A DNA stretch of 64,000 bases from Oceanospirillaceae bacterium. Lineage in GTDB: Bacteria; Pseudomonadota; Gammaproteobacteria; Pseudomonadales; Balneatricaceae. Below, in pieces: positions 44,072-53,758 of this stretch. The notes below the pieces were generated by a model, which was not told the origin of the DNA, searched no databases, and was given only the letters and a program-made list of their open reading frames with translations. Location of the stretch: contig JABXIM010000013.1 of NCBI GenBank assembly GCA_013373085.1, forward strand, positions 79,204 through 143,203, in the 5' to 3' direction. Every line of letters begins with the position of its first letter. The first letter of the stretch is position 1. Made by a program: the position numbers and the translations under genes.

Positions 44072-45015
44072 CACTTGCTCCATTCGCGTCTCGGGTCGAA
44101 AGCGGCGGCGCTGGAAAGTTCGCGCCACAGCGTCTCGGTCCGCTGGTCGTGGCCGGAAGGCATGACGACCTTGAGCACCGCGAAAAGGTCGCCCTGGTGG
44201 CCACGGCCGGGCAGGCCTTTCCCGCGAATGCGCAGTCGCTGCCCGGACTGACTGTTGGCCGGGATACGCAGCTGAATGCGTCCATGCAACGTCGGGATCT
44301 CGATGCGGGCTCCAAGTGCCGCTTCCCAGGGCGCCAGCGGTACCGTGATGATCAGGTTGTGGCCTTCGACATCATACAGTGGGTGGGGCACCAGGCGGAT
44401 TCGCAGGTAGAGGTCGCCACTGGCACCACCGTGCAGACCCGGCGCTCCCTGGCCCTTGAGGCGGATCCGTTCGCCGTCGGTGACGCCGGCCGGTATCTTG
44501 ACGTTGAGCTTGCGCTGACGACGTACGGGCCGCCCCTGGCCGTCCAGCTCGGTCACCTCAAAACTGACCGGCTTGGACTCTTCCGACAGGGTGTCTTCGA
44601 GGAAGATCGGCATCTCGAGTTCGATATCCCGACCGCGGGCACCAAAGCCGCCGCGCGCCTGCGAGGGTTCTTCGTGGAAACGCCCTGCGCCGAAAATCGT
44701 TTCGAAAAAATCCGAAAAACCGCCGAAGCCCCCGGCGCCTCCGTCAAACGAACTCGAGGCATGCCAGCCCGGTGGCGGCTCGAACTGTTTACCGTGGCGT
44801 CCGTAGCGGCGCAGTTCGTCGTATTCGGCGCGCTTCTCGGCATCTTTCAACACCTCGTAGGCTTCGGACACTTCCTTGAAGTGCGCCTCGGCGTCGGTCT
44901 CGCTGCTGACATCGGGGTGGTAACGGCGCGCCAGCCGGCGATAGGCCGCCTTGATCGCTGTTTTGTCCGCATCCGGTTCGACACCGAGTATCTTGTAGTA
45001 ATCCTTGAATTCCAT
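44071..45015 (-). CDS. cbpA: Curved DNA-binding protein, DnaJ-like cochaperone
   Basis: A 314-residue J-domain protein. Residues 1-70 are the J domain with the conserved HPD tripeptide (RYHPDVS). A G/F-rich region follows (about 80-115), then two C-terminal DnaJ beta domains. The zinc-finger of classical DnaJ is absent, as in CbpA. It stimulates DnaK and binds curved DNA in the nucleoid. cbpM follows in the same operon. Confidence 0.95.
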   Translation of the reverse strand: MEFKDYYKILGVEPDADKTAIKAAYRRLARRYHPDVSSETDAEAHFKEVSEAYEVLKDAEKRAEYDELRRYGRHGKQFEPPPGWHASSSFDGGAGGFGGFSDFFETIFGAGRFHEEPSQARGGFGARGRDIELEMPIFLEDTLSEESKPVSFEVTELDGQGRPVRRQRKLNVKIPAGVTDGERIRLKGQGAPGLHGGASGDLYLRIRLVPHPLYDVEGHNLIITVPLAPWEAALGARIEIPTLHGRIQLRIPANSQSGQRLRIRGKGLPGRGHQGDLFAVLKVVMPSGHDQRTETLWRELSSAAAFDPRREWSK

Positions 45016-45070
45016 GGTTTTGCTTCGCCAAGATTTGCAAGGTTCAAGCGCCAGACTTCAGTCTGTATAC

Positions 45071-45098
45071 CACTCACCACTCACCACTCACCACTCAC
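45071..45098. repeat. Tandem array of four CACTCAC units
   Basis: Four exact heptamers CACTCAC stand head to tail between the dehydrogenase stop and cbpA. Related words are found at 1674-1738 and 64-84. The array is non-coding and close to a gene end. Confidence 0.8.
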
Positions 45099-45101
45099 CG
45101 T

Positions 45102-46031
45102 TCAGTATTCCTTCTCCACATCGACACGCGGCACGAACCGCCCCTGTTCGAGGGCTTCGATATCCGCGGCGATCTGTTCCAGCGCCTCCGTGACCAGCGT
45201 CGGTGCCGCGACATGCGGCGTAATGATCACCTCGGGGCGGGACCACAGCGGATGCTCCGGGGGCAACGGCTCCTCGGCGAACACATCCAGCATCGCGCCG
45301 CGCAGATGCCCGCTGTCGAGCGCGTCCAGCAGCGCGTCGAGATCGAGCGTGCTGCCGCGCCCGGGGTTGATGACGACAGCGCCCGACGGCAGCGCGGCGA
45401 GGCGTTCGGCATCGAGCAGGTTGTGTGTGTCGCGGGTTGCCGGCAGCAGGTTGACGACGATGTCACAACGCGACAGAAAACTGTCCAGGCACTGCTGACC
45501 GGTGTAACTGTCGACGCCCTCGATCGATTTCGGACTGCGGCTCCAGCCCTGTAGCGCATAACCCTGGCGTTGCAGGCTGCACGCCACTTCGGCACCGAGG
45601 GCGCCGAGCCCGAGCAGTCCCAGCCGCAACGACTCGCGTGATCGGCTTTGCAGCGGGCGCCACTGGTGCTGCTGTTGCTGGGCCCGGTAGCGGTCGAAAT
45701 CGCGACCGAAATGCAACACGCCGTACAGCACGTATTGGCACATCCAGTGGGCCATGCCGGCATTGCGCAGCCGGATCAACGGCACCTCGACCGGTCTTCC
45801 GGGCAGACTCAGCAGTGCATCGACACCGGCACCGAGATTGAACAGCGCGCGCAGCCGGGTCTGTTGCTGGAACAGTTCCGCCGGCGGATGCCAGAGCAGG
45901 GCATAGTCGGCCTGCCAGTCGTTCGGGAGCCCGTCCGACCAGCAGCGAGCGTCGGCATTCGGCAGTTGTGTGCGGATGGCCGCGAGCCAGGTGTCGCTGT
46001 CCAGGCCCTGGCCGTGAAAGAGAATGTTCAT
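45102..46031 (-). CDS. D-2-hydroxyacid dehydrogenase, GhrA-like
   Basis: A 309-residue NAD(P)-dependent dehydrogenase like glyoxylate/hydroxypyruvate reductase A. The Rossmann motif is LGLLGLGALGAEVA; NPGRGSTLDLDALLDAL and DVFAEEPLPPEHPLW with a following ITPHVAA hold the substrate and catalytic residues (Arg, Glu, His). Length is normal. It is 16 bases after the amino-acid dehydrogenase-like gene, so co-transcription is likely. The start follows the ATG at 46031. Confidence 0.88.
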   Translation of the reverse strand: MNILFHGQGLDSDTWLAAIRTQLPNADARCWSDGLPNDWQADYALLWHPPAELFQQQTRLRALFNLGAGVDALLSLPGRPVEVPLIRLRNAGMAHWMCQYVLYGVLHFGRDFDRYRAQQQQHQWRPLQSRSRESLRLGLLGLGALGAEVACSLQRQGYALQGWSRSPKSIEGVDSYTGQQCLDSFLSRCDIVVNLLPATRDTHNLLDAERLAALPSGAVVINPGRGSTLDLDALLDALDSGHLRGAMLDVFAEEPLPPEHPLWSRPEVIITPHVAAPTLVTEALEQIAADIEALEQGRFVPRVDVEKEY

Positions 46032-46047
46032 CGTCGTTCGTTCCCCC

Positions 46048-47160
46048 TCAGTACAGCGACCAGCGTTTCAGGCGCATGGCCTTTTCCACTCGCGTGGTCG
46101 CCAGCTGTTCGGCGGCCTGGCGCGGCGACACGCCGGCCACGCGGGCGGCATCGAGCATGGCCCGGGTATTGGCACGTACCTTGTCACGCAGGGCGTCAAA
46201 CGCCGCCGTTTGGCTCAGGTGCCGGTACTCCATCGCGGCGCAGATGACGCCACCGGCATTGGCGATGAAATCCGGCAAGGTGAGAACGCCTTTCTCATGC
46301 AGTCGGGCCTCCGCGCCGGCAGTAACCGGGATATTGGCACCCTCGGCGAGCAGGCGGGTCCGCAGGCGGTCGACGTTGCGCTCGTCGATCACGTCCGGCC
46401 GCGCGGCAGGTATCCAGATATCGCACTCGATGTCGATGATTTGTTCGGCCGCAAGCGCTGTGCCGCCCTCGAGCTCCGCTACCGAGCGTCCGGCCCGCTT
46501 CAGTTCCTGCAGGCACTCGAGGTCGAGCCCGTTGGGGTCGACGATGGCGCCCCGAGAGTCGCTGACGGCCACGATCCGCGCGCCCTCGGCCGCGAGAAAG
46601 CGGGCGACATGGCGGCCGACGGCGCCGAATCCCTGCACCACCACCCGGGCCCCATCGAGTTCGAGCTCGCAGTCCGGAGCGGCTTCCCGAATCGCCTGGA
46701 ACAGCCCCCAGCCGGTCGCGCCGAGCTCGTCGAGCGGTATGCCGCCAAGTTCCGACGGCAGTCCGACGGCACGGCCGGTTTCATCCTTTACCCAGGCCAT
46801 GCAGCTTTCGTCGGTCCCCATGTCCGGGCCGAAGATATAGTCATGGCAGTCCCGCAGTGCAGAGGCGAAGGCGCGGATAAGGCGCTCCTTCTCGGCTGCC
46901 GGCATCTTCGGATTACCGACCAGTACCGACTTGGCGCCGCCGTGGGCAAGCGACGCCGCGGCATTTTTGAGCGTCATCGCGCGCGCCAGCCGGGCGCATT
47001 CCGCGAGGCTGACGTCCGGCGCCATGCGCAGACCGCCGATGGCAGGGCCCGCCGCGATGTTGTCGATGACCAGCAGACCCTCCAGTCCGATCCCGGGTTC
47101 GCGGACCTGAATGATCCGCGTGGGGCCGAGGTGATCGCCGGCGTCGAAATCGAGGTTCAT
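46048..47160 (-). CDS. Glu/Leu/Phe/Val dehydrogenase family protein
   Basis: A 370-residue oxidoreductase for reversible oxidative deamination of an amino acid. The N-terminal catalytic part has GGLRMAPDVSL, MTLKNAAASLAHGGAKSVL (catalytic Lys region) and YIFGPDMGTDESCM; the Rossmann motif is VVVQGFGAVGRHVARFL. The length, shorter than hexameric glutamate dehydrogenase (about 450), fits leucine/phenylalanine dehydrogenases or an uncharacterised subgroup. ATG 47160 is used; the codon before it is TTG. Substrate is not certain. Confidence 0.85.
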   Translation of the reverse strand: MNLDFDAGDHLGPTRIIQVREPGIGLEGLLVIDNIAAGPAIGGLRMAPDVSLAECARLARAMTLKNAAASLAHGGAKSVLVGNPKMPAAEKERLIRAFASALRDCHDYIFGPDMGTDESCMAWVKDETGRAVGLPSELGGIPLDELGATGWGLFQAIREAAPDCELELDGARVVVQGFGAVGRHVARFLAAEGARIVAVSDSRGAIVDPNGLDLECLQELKRAGRSVAELEGGTALAAEQIIDIECDIWIPAARPDVIDERNVDRLRTRLLAEGANIPVTAGAEARLHEKGVLTLPDFIANAGGVICAAMEYRHLSQTAAFDALRDKVRANTRAMLDAARVAGVSPRQAAEQLATTRVEKAMRLKRWSLY

Positions 47161-47270
47161 CAATCTGCTCTCACATTTTTCCGTTAAGTAAAGCAGTTTT
47201 GCCCGGGGACGTCAGACGTTAAGGCGCATGCGGCGCGGACCTGTATAGGTCAGTTCAGCCGAGACCGGCA

Positions 47271-48308
47271 TCAGTGGCTGTAGGAAACCGACAGCGAGCC
47301 GTAGCTGTTGCTCTTGGGCTGGCCTTCGAATTCGCGGCTGCGGTGAACCTGGGCGAAGGATACCTTCCAGCGTTTGTAGACCGCCGAAATGCCATACGCC
47401 GCTTCGCCGACCAGCGGCTCCTTGTCCACCGAATGACTGTCGCGCCAGGTGTTCCCGTCGAGGAAGATGTTGCGAAGCACCCAGCGGCCGTCGAGCGACA
47501 GGAATCCGTGTATGCCGAGGCCGCCGTGCATGCGCGGGTCGCCCCGGCCAGGAGCGCTGTTGTCGCCTCCGGGCCGCAGTGCCGAGGTGCCGAAGTCGTC
47601 CGGCAGGCGCCAGCCGGCGCGAAGCTCGGCGCCGGCGTTGAGGTAGGTGGCGACATTGCCGAGGCTGCCGCCGTCATGCCAGATCAGGTCCGCCCCCCAG
47701 CCAGTGCCCGGCGGAAGCTCGCGGATGCGGCGCTTGTGCTCGTAGACGAGCTGCAGGCCCGGCTCATTCTTTAACTGGTGGTCCCAGCCCTGAAACTTGT
47801 CGAAGCCGCGCAGCTCGTGGATGAAATCCTGCGCTTCCTGGCCGAGGGCGGCGGGTCCGACGACACCGAAATTCAGTTCCACGGAATTGAGCTTTTCCCG
47901 GGTTTTGGCGTGGTAGCCGACGCCGCCGTAAAGCCAGGCGGCATAGGGCCGGTCGTCCGGGTCGAGCGTGGTGCGGTCGATATCCTCCGGCGTGAAGATT
48001 AGCTGGCCGGCGGTGAGCACAATGTTGCGATGGACCTCGTCGGTGCGAGACTCGGGTACGGGGTAGAGGGGTTCGAACCAGTCGTTGACGCGCCGTACCC
48101 ACCGCGGCAGACGCGGGTCGTAGAGGTAATTGTCGATATCCGGCGAAACGGCCGAGAAACGGATGCCATTGGTGTAGTGGCGATCCGTTTCGGAGAAGAG
48201 GTCGTTTTCCAGGTAGAAGTTATAGGTCCAGGGCGGGTTTTCGGCGGCCTGGAGCCCCGGTGGCAACAGGGCCGCCAGCAACAGGGCCAGGGGAAGGGGG
48301 CGGTGCAT
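47271..48308 (-). CDS. LpxR-like lipid A deacylase, outer-membrane protein
   Basis: A 345-residue protein with a Sec signal peptide (about residues 1-21) followed by the LpxR/DUF2219 pattern: YNFYLENDLFSETDRHYTNGIRFS near the mature start, then many amphipathic beta strands. LpxR removes the 3'-acyloxyacyl chain of lipid A in a Ca2+-dependent way; the N- and D-containing N-terminal motif includes the active-site Asn/Asp. It begins two bases after dsbB, so one transcript is likely. Activity of this member is inferred. Confidence 0.82.
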   Translation of the reverse strand: MHRPLPLALLLAALLPPGLQAAENPPWTYNFYLENDLFSETDRHYTNGIRFSAVSPDIDNYLYDPRLPRWVRRVNDWFEPLYPVPESRTDEVHRNIVLTAGQLIFTPEDIDRTTLDPDDRPYAAWLYGGVGYHAKTREKLNSVELNFGVVGPAALGQEAQDFIHELRGFDKFQGWDHQLKNEPGLQLVYEHKRRIRELPPGTGWGADLIWHDGGSLGNVATYLNAGAELRAGWRLPDDFGTSALRPGGDNSAPGRGDPRMHGGLGIHGFLSLDGRWVLRNIFLDGNTWRDSHSVDKEPLVGEAAYGISAVYKRWKVSFAQVHRSREFEGQPKSNSYGSLSVSYSH

Positions 48309-48310
48309 GC

Positions 48311-48835
48311 TCAGGAAAAATAACTGCGGCGTTCCCGCTTGCGCAGTTGCCGCCACAGTAGCACGAAAAGCACCACGAACAGCGCGAGCGTCAGGTAGGG
48401 CCAATCGATGCCGAAGAGACGCCAGCCATTGTTCGCGCACTCGCCGACGCCGCGAAAGGCATCGGCCAGCGAGGGCATGCCGGGGGCGCCGTTCAGCAGG
48501 GTGCCTTCGAGCTCATCGCAGGACGGCAGGTCCTGGGTGGTGCGCAGCCAGATCTGGCGGATGCTCGCCGCCAGGCCGCCGAATGTCAGCAGCAGATTGA
48601 CGCCCGCGAACAGGCGCTGCAACCAGGGGCGCGGGTTGAGCAGCCACCCGATCAGGAACAGCGCTGACATGATCAGCAGGATGACGCGGGTGATGGTGCA
48701 GAGCGGGCAGGGCTGGATGCCGAGTTCACCCTGCAGGTAGAGCACGGCGAAAGCGAGCGTGCCGGCGCTCAGCACCAGGCCTATGAAATTGATCAGCCGG
48801 TAAGACAGGCCGGCATTGTCGGGATTCGGAATCAC
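48311..48835 (-). CDS. dsbB: Disulfide bond formation protein DsbB
   Basis: A 174-residue inner-membrane protein with four helices that re-oxidises DsbA and passes electrons to quinone. The first periplasmic loop has the CPLC pair (QPCPLCTITR) and the second has LPSCDEL and GECANN cysteines. The C-terminal tail is basic. Length matches E. coli DsbB. dsbA is not in the window. It lies between ydbL and the lpxR-like gene. Confidence 0.94.
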   Translation of the reverse strand: MIPNPDNAGLSYRLINFIGLVLSAGTLAFAVLYLQGELGIQPCPLCTITRVILLIMSALFLIGWLLNPRPWLQRLFAGVNLLLTFGGLAASIRQIWLRTTQDLPSCDELEGTLLNGAPGMPSLADAFRGVGECANNGWRLFGIDWPYLTLALFVVLFVLLWRQLRKRERRSYFS

Positions 48836-48886
48836 GTAGTGTCCTTATCGGCGTCTCGAGAAGCGGTTGCGGCCTGGCGCTGCCGG

Positions 48887-49225
48887 TTACTTGCGTCGCC
48901 AGCGGCCATCGCCGGTTTCAATATAGTGGCCGGGTTCGGCTTTGTTCTGCAAGCGCTGGCCGATACGGGCTTCGATCACCTGCAGCGCGACGCCGGCGCT
49001 GTCGGCGCTGTCCTGGTAGGCGGCCTTGCGTTTGCGGTTGATATCGGCCACCAGCGACCGGACATCGGAGCCGGGGTTGTCGACGACAATGCCGAGGTAA
49101 CCGTTGCTGCGCTCGCCCACCAGTCCCCCGTCCTTCGCCTCGTCGAGGGACAGCGCCCAGGCCGGCAGTGCCAGCAGTACCAGGCTCGCCAGCGCCAGCA
49201 GCTGTTTGAGTCTCTGTTTCATCAT
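48887..49225 (-). CDS. ydbL: YdbL family periplasmic protein
   Basis: A 112-residue protein with a signal peptide (about residues 1-24, ending in AWA) and the DUF1318 motif LVGERSNGYLGIV followed by an NRKRKAAYQ stretch. In E. coli ydbL follows ydbH and ynbE and modulates their function in phospholipid transport. The double ATG at 49225/49222 follows GAGG. Spacing to ynbE is seven bases. Confidence 0.9.
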   Translation of the reverse strand: MMKQRLKQLLALASLVLLALPAWALSLDEAKDGGLVGERSNGYLGIVVDNPGSDVRSLVADINRKRKAAYQDSADSAGVALQVIEARIGQRLQNKAEPGHYIETGDGRWRRK

Positions 49226-49232
49226 GTCGTCC

Positions 49233-49433
49233 TCAGAACAGGTTGCTCTTTTCTTCGAGCAGGTCGTCGATCTCGCGGTCGACCTTGACCAGGATCTCAT
49301 GCTCGATCTTGACGTTGAGGTTGATGGTGATCGGCTCGCTGGGAGGCGCGACCTGGACCGTCGGTGTGCAGGCGGTCAGCAGCGTCAGGGCGACCGGCAG
49401 AGTCAATGTCGTCAGTCGGTGTTGTATGTCCAT
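49233..49433 (-). CDS. ynbE: YnbE-like outer-membrane lipoprotein
   Basis: A 66-residue lipoprotein. The signal ends in LLTAC, a good lipobox, with the Cys at residue 22. The mature part TPTVQVAPPSEPITINLNVKIEHEI is the YnbE signature. In E. coli YnbE assembles as a beta-strand stack in the outer membrane to receive YdbH. It lies between ydbH and ydbL, the conserved gene order. Confidence 0.9.
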   Translation of the reverse strand: MDIQHRLTTLTLPVALTLLTACTPTVQVAPPSEPITINLNVKIEHEILVKVDREIDDLLEEKSNLF

Positions 49434-49476
49434 GATCCAGAGTCCTCCGGGCCTTCTCCGTCCCTGTTGGGCCGCT

Positions 49477-52128
49477 TCAACGGTAGCGTTTCTCGATCGA
49501 TTCCGTCAATTGACCGGTGAACTGCAGCGTCTGCAGCAGTTTGAGCAGGTTCTGCTCGATGTTGATGGTGAAATCGACCGCCTGGCCACGGTTCCAGTCG
49601 GGATTGCTGCCCCGCAGCCGAGTGTTCATCTGTGCGGTGCCGTCGGGTGCGTACTGCAACCCCACCGACAGCCTGTCGTAATGGAAGTTGCGCAGTGCCT
49701 CGAGCGCCATGGCCATGCCCTGATTGGAACGGCCCAGCGCCGCAACCCGGTCATCCGGCTCGTACCTGAGCCAGCCAGGCGTTTCGTTGCCGATCTGCCC
49801 GGCGCTAATCCGCAGGCCTTCGTCATCGAACCGCAGTGGCAATATACCACTCAGGCGGCCTTCGCCGCTGAGTCCGGGTTGCTGTTGCAGTTCCAGCAGT
49901 CGCGCCAGTTCCAGGTGTTGCAGTGTCACTTTCGTGGCCAGTTTGGGCGCAAGGGGATTTATCGTAACTGAATCGACCGCCAGGGCGCCGCCGAGCAGCT
50001 CCGCGCTCAGTTGGCTCAGGTGCAGCTCCGGCACCTGTTGCGGCGCCTGCAGGTAACGGTAGTCGCCGGCGATCGATTCGATGGGAAAGCCGATATCGAG
50101 CAGCGCAAGCTGCAGCGAGCCGTCCTGCTCGATGCGGCCGCTGCGCCGGACAAGGGTGCGTGCCCGCCACTGGCCCCCCTCGATCCGGGTCGCGCCCCAG
50201 TTCGCCGCCAGCTGTTCGATGCGCTGGTCGAATCTCAGCGCGGTACCGGCGCCGGTCCAGTTGACGCTGCCTTCCAGGTGGAGGGTGCCGCCGGAGACGC
50301 CGAGTTCCGGTGGTGCGGGCGGGTGGTAGCGGTTCCAGAGTCGCGCGGCCTGCTGCAGCGGCACCGGCGTCGCCTGCCAGTATAGATCGCCACTCAGCGG
50401 TGAGAGCCGGCTGCTGGTACGCCCGCGCAAGGTCACTGCAGGATCGTCGAGGCGCAGCTCGAAGCCACCGGACAGCGTCTCGCCTTCGAGGTGGAGGTCG
50501 CTTTGCAGCGATGCAACCGGGGCCTGCTGCCCGGGTGCCTGCCAGTGGATGCGTTCGGCGCTCAGACGGGCATCGAACGACCGGTGCTGCAGGTCAAGGT
50601 GGTCCAGCCGCAGTTGCAGCGGGCTCAGTTCCAGCTCGCCGGCAGCGTATCGCAATGGCGCGGGTGACAGTACCAGGTTAACCGGCCCCAGCCGCGGGTT
50701 CGGAGCCCCTGAACCGGTTTCAGCGCTGAAATCGAGCGCTGTCGACAGCCGGAGTTCGGCGTCGAGTGGATCGAACGGCGGCAGTGGCAGTTGCACGACC
50801 CGGGCGCCACTGCCCTCGGTCAGTTGCAGCCGCAGGTGGCCACCGTCCAAGCGCAGCTCGAAGCCGCCGCTGAGGTCGGCGACGCCGAACGAGCGCTTGT
50901 TGTCCTGCCAGTCGAGGCGCTCGACTTCAAGGTTGCCCGAGACCAGCCACCGGGCCGGATCGATGCGCTCGAGCTGCAGCCGCAGTGGCGTCAGCTGCAG
51001 CGATCCCGTCGGCTGCTGCAACGGTCCGGTGGCGAGTTCGAGTGTCAGCGGTGAAAGCTGCACACTGCCGGGCATATCGTTCAGCTCGGCCGTCAGCATG
51101 GCCGGAGACAGCAGACGCATACGGACATCGGCCGGTGCGAACGGTTTCAGGGCGAGCTGATCGAGATGTGTATCGCGGCCGGGTTGAACCTGCAACCGCA
51201 CGTGGCCGTTTTGCAGTTGCAGGTCGGCCGCCAGCGCTAGGCGGAGCCGTTCGAGTTCCGGCAGCGGCTGCTCGGCCACGAGATCCCCGGTCAGCGTCTG
51301 CTCGAGTTCGAGCGCGCTCCACCACTGCGTGTCATCCCCGAGGTCGATTTCAAGTGGTAGCCGCAGGCGGCCGCGGGCCTGTAGGTCCCCGCTGATGTTC
51401 GGTAACGGGTTTGCCTGCGGCAGCCAGCGGTGCTGCCACTCCTGCGCCCGCGACAGCCACAGCCGCTGCGTCAGATCCACCACCAGTTGGTCGTCTTCGG
51501 GGCGCAAGTGCCCGGTTGTCTCGAGCAGCGGAAGATTGTCCTGCAGCAGCGACAGTGAAAAGACGTCGGGCTGCAATTGCAGGTCGGCCTGAGCCTGTAA
51601 CGTATCGTTCTCGAACAACAGCAGGCGGCTGCTAAGGTGATTGCCGCTCAGGTCTATGTTCCCCTCCAGCCGCCGGTGCGGCTGTGATGGCGCCGCATAG
51701 TCCAGGCGCATCTGGCCGATCTGAACCTGATCGGCCGGCGCCATTGCCAGCCAGGCGGCGGGTAACAGTGGCGCCAGCGCGACCGTTTCGGCCCCGTCTG
51801 AGGCGGAGCCATCGTCGGTAATGCGCAGATCGATGCGGGGGACTCGCAGCCACGACAGGCGGTGCTCGAACAGCAGCGTGTGCAGATCGTAGCCGATCTC
51901 CACCACCGCACCGCGCAGCTCGATATGGCGGCCGGGGCGGCGTTGGCCAAAGGCCAGTTGCGATATCCGCAAGCGGCGATAACCGGGATACTCCAGGGTC
52001 AGCTCGGCCTGTTCGAAGCCCCGCATTTCCAGCCAGCGGGTGGCGAAGTGGCCGGCCAGCAAGGGCAGACTGGCATACAACAGCGCCAGCAGCAGCAGGG
52101 GTGTCAGCAGCCAGAGTCCTCGGCGCAT
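49477..52128 (-). CDS. ydbH: YdbH family intermembrane lipid transport protein
   Basis: An 883-residue AsmA-like protein. An N-terminal membrane anchor (about residues 5-25) is followed by a long periplasmic part rich in beta strands with alternating hydrophobic residues, the repeating-groove fold of YhdP, TamB and YdbH. The C-terminal part has GEGRLSGILPLRF, typical of YdbH. These proteins span the periplasm to move phospholipids to the outer membrane; YdbH partners with YnbE and YdbL, encoded immediately downstream. It follows oxyR by 12 bases. Confidence 0.9.
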   Translation of the reverse strand: MRRGLWLLTPLLLLALLYASLPLLAGHFATRWLEMRGFEQAELTLEYPGYRRLRISQLAFGQRRPGRHIELRGAVVEIGYDLHTLLFEHRLSWLRVPRIDLRITDDGSASDGAETVALAPLLPAAWLAMAPADQVQIGQMRLDYAAPSQPHRRLEGNIDLSGNHLSSRLLLFENDTLQAQADLQLQPDVFSLSLLQDNLPLLETTGHLRPEDDQLVVDLTQRLWLSRAQEWQHRWLPQANPLPNISGDLQARGRLRLPLEIDLGDDTQWWSALELEQTLTGDLVAEQPLPELERLRLALAADLQLQNGHVRLQVQPGRDTHLDQLALKPFAPADVRMRLLSPAMLTAELNDMPGSVQLSPLTLELATGPLQQPTGSLQLTPLRLQLERIDPARWLVSGNLEVERLDWQDNKRSFGVADLSGGFELRLDGGHLRLQLTEGSGARVVQLPLPPFDPLDAELRLSTALDFSAETGSGAPNPRLGPVNLVLSPAPLRYAAGELELSPLQLRLDHLDLQHRSFDARLSAERIHWQAPGQQAPVASLQSDLHLEGETLSGGFELRLDDPAVTLRGRTSSRLSPLSGDLYWQATPVPLQQAARLWNRYHPPAPPELGVSGGTLHLEGSVNWTGAGTALRFDQRIEQLAANWGATRIEGGQWRARTLVRRSGRIEQDGSLQLALLDIGFPIESIAGDYRYLQAPQQVPELHLSQLSAELLGGALAVDSVTINPLAPKLATKVTLQHLELARLLELQQQPGLSGEGRLSGILPLRFDDEGLRISAGQIGNETPGWLRYEPDDRVAALGRSNQGMAMALEALRNFHYDRLSVGLQYAPDGTAQMNTRLRGSNPDWNRGQAVDFTINIEQNLLKLLQTLQFTGQLTESIEKRYR

Positions 52129-52140
52129 CGGGCGAATCCT

Positions 52141-53064
52141 TCAGTGAGCGGCGGGTACGCTGAAAGGGACTCCGTGCTGACGGATAAATTCACCGAACAG
52201 GCGAAACTCCTCGCTGCGCGCGGCCTGGCGCCGCCACATCAGGCCGATCGCGCGGCGCACGCCGGATTCGGCGAATGCCTTGGTGCGGACCCCGGTGCCC
52301 GAGAGGATCGGCGTATCGAGCGCCATGCGTGGCAGTAGCGTAATACCGATGCCGTTGGCGACCATCTGCACCAGTGTATGGAGACTGGTGGCCTGGTAGG
52401 GCACCGAGAGATCGCCGGCGCTGAGCTGGCAGGCAGCCAGTGCGTGTCCGCGCAGGCAGTGCCCCTCTTCCAGCAGCAGCAGTTCCTGTCCCCGCAGGTC
52501 GCGGGTCCTTAGCTGCTCGAGACGGCCCAACGAATGGTGCGGCGGGTAGGCGAGCACGAAGTCGTCGTAGAACAGGTGCAGACTCTCGACGCCTTCGGCG
52601 GGGAACGGAATTGCCAGCAGCAGCAGATCGAGCTCGCCCTGGTGCAGCGCATCGACCAGGTGCTGGCTCAGGTCCTCGCGAATGAACAGCTGGAACTCGG
52701 GGTGCTCGGCGCGCAGCTGTTGCAGCAGGCGCGGCAGCATATAGGGCGCGATGGTCGGAATCACGCCCAGGCGCATGCGCCCGCTGAGCGGCAGCGCGGC
52801 GCGTTCGCACAGCGCCGCGAGATCGTCGACCGCGTTGAGGATCTGGTGACTGCGCGCCACGGCATCGCGTCCGACGTCGGTCAGCAGCACCCGTTTGCTG
52901 TTACGTTCGAGCAGTACCACGCCGAGATGCTCCTCCAGCTCCTGAATGCCTGAACTGAGGGTCGATTGCGAGACGAAGCAGGCACGGGCCGCCCGCCCGA
53001 AATGCAGGTGCTCGGCGACGGCGCAAAGGTATTTGAGCTGTTTCAGCGTAGGTGGGTGGCTCAT
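52141..53064 (-). CDS. oxyR: Hydrogen peroxide-sensing regulator OxyR
   Basis: A 307-residue LysR-type regulator. The HTH is at residues 5-62. The effector part has the peroxide-sensing pair C203 (GHCLRG) and C212 (ALAACQ), spaced as Cys199/Cys208 of E. coli OxyR, followed by ATSLHTLVQMVANGIGITLLP. On oxidation it activates antioxidant genes. An interrupted palindrome (ATCGAAA-T-TTTCGAT, 53063-53077) overlaps its start codon and may serve autoregulation. It diverges from the rubrerythrin operon, its likely target, though no clear OxyR consensus could be read. Confidence 0.93.
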   Translation of the reverse strand: MSHPPTLKQLKYLCAVAEHLHFGRAARACFVSQSTLSSGIQELEEHLGVVLLERNSKRVLLTDVGRDAVARSHQILNAVDDLAALCERAALPLSGRMRLGVIPTIAPYMLPRLLQQLRAEHPEFQLFIREDLSQHLVDALHQGELDLLLLAIPFPAEGVESLHLFYDDFVLAYPPHHSLGRLEQLRTRDLRGQELLLLEEGHCLRGHALAACQLSAGDLSVPYQATSLHTLVQMVANGIGITLLPRMALDTPILSGTGVRTKAFAESGVRRAIGLMWRRQAARSEEFRLFGEFIRQHGVPFSVPAAH

Positions 53065-53214
53065 CGAAATTTTCGATTGCTACATCTCAATTTATCTATT
53101 GTACAGATTCTAGACGTGGGCCTACTTTTTAACCAGTAAGGCCGGTGCACCTTGACTGCGGTGCCGGGCCTCTTATGAGCAAACCGTCAGCGTTACACCT
53201 GCAGGAGGTGCGTC

Positions 53215-53634
53215 ATGTCACTCAAAGGTTCGCAAACCGAACAGAATCTGAAAGATGCTTTTGCCGGCGAATCCCAGGCCAATCGTCGTTACCTGTACTT
53301 CGCTTCCAAGGCCGATGTTGAAGGCTACAACGACGTTTCCGCCGTGTTCCGTTCGACCGCGGAAGGCGAGACCGGCCATGCCCACGGACACCTCGAATAT
53401 CTCGAAGAGGTCGGTGATCCGGCGACGGGGCTGCCGATCGGCGCCACCTCCGCCAACCTGAAATCGGCCATTGCCGGCGAGACCCACGAGTACACCGATA
53501 TGTATCCCGGTATGGCGAAAACGGCACGCGAGGAAGGGTTCGACGAAATCGCCGACTGGTTCGAAACCCTGGCCAAGGCGGAGCGCAGCCACGCCAACCG
53601 TTTCCAGAAAGCCCTGGACGCCCTCGACGCCTGA
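53215..53634 (+). CDS. Rubrerythrin-type di-iron protein without rubredoxin domain
   Basis: A 139-residue four-helix ferritin-like protein. Metal-binding Glu/His residues are in [24 protein letters not shown] and AERSHANRF. The usual C-terminal rubredoxin domain is missing. Rubrerythrins reduce hydrogen peroxide and need an electron donor; the Fe-S protein encoded next could supply electrons. GGAGG precedes the ATG. The gene diverges from oxyR, in keeping with peroxide stress. Confidence 0.9.
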   Translation: MSLKGSQTEQNLKDAFAGESQANRRYLYFASKADVEGYNDVSAVFRSTAEGETGHAHGHLEYLEEVGDPATGLPIGATSANLKSAIAGETHEYTDMYPGMAKTAREEGFDEIADWFETLAKAERSHANRFQKALDALDA

Positions 53635-53758
53635 TCCGACGGCGTTGTCACCGGGCGCGGCAAATCCCACCGGCACGCAGACGCAAGCCGGGGCCTTGCC
53701 CGGCATGTTGCTTTTCAGGGCAGCGGCGCCCCGCTGCCCTTATGTGAGGTGAGACTGC

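Noticed and set aside
53078..53120. OxyR binding site between oxyR and the rubrerythrin gene
   Set aside because: A CTAT at 53096 exists, but the other ATAG/CTAT elements do not fall at the required 11-bp spacing. Regulation remains likely from context only.
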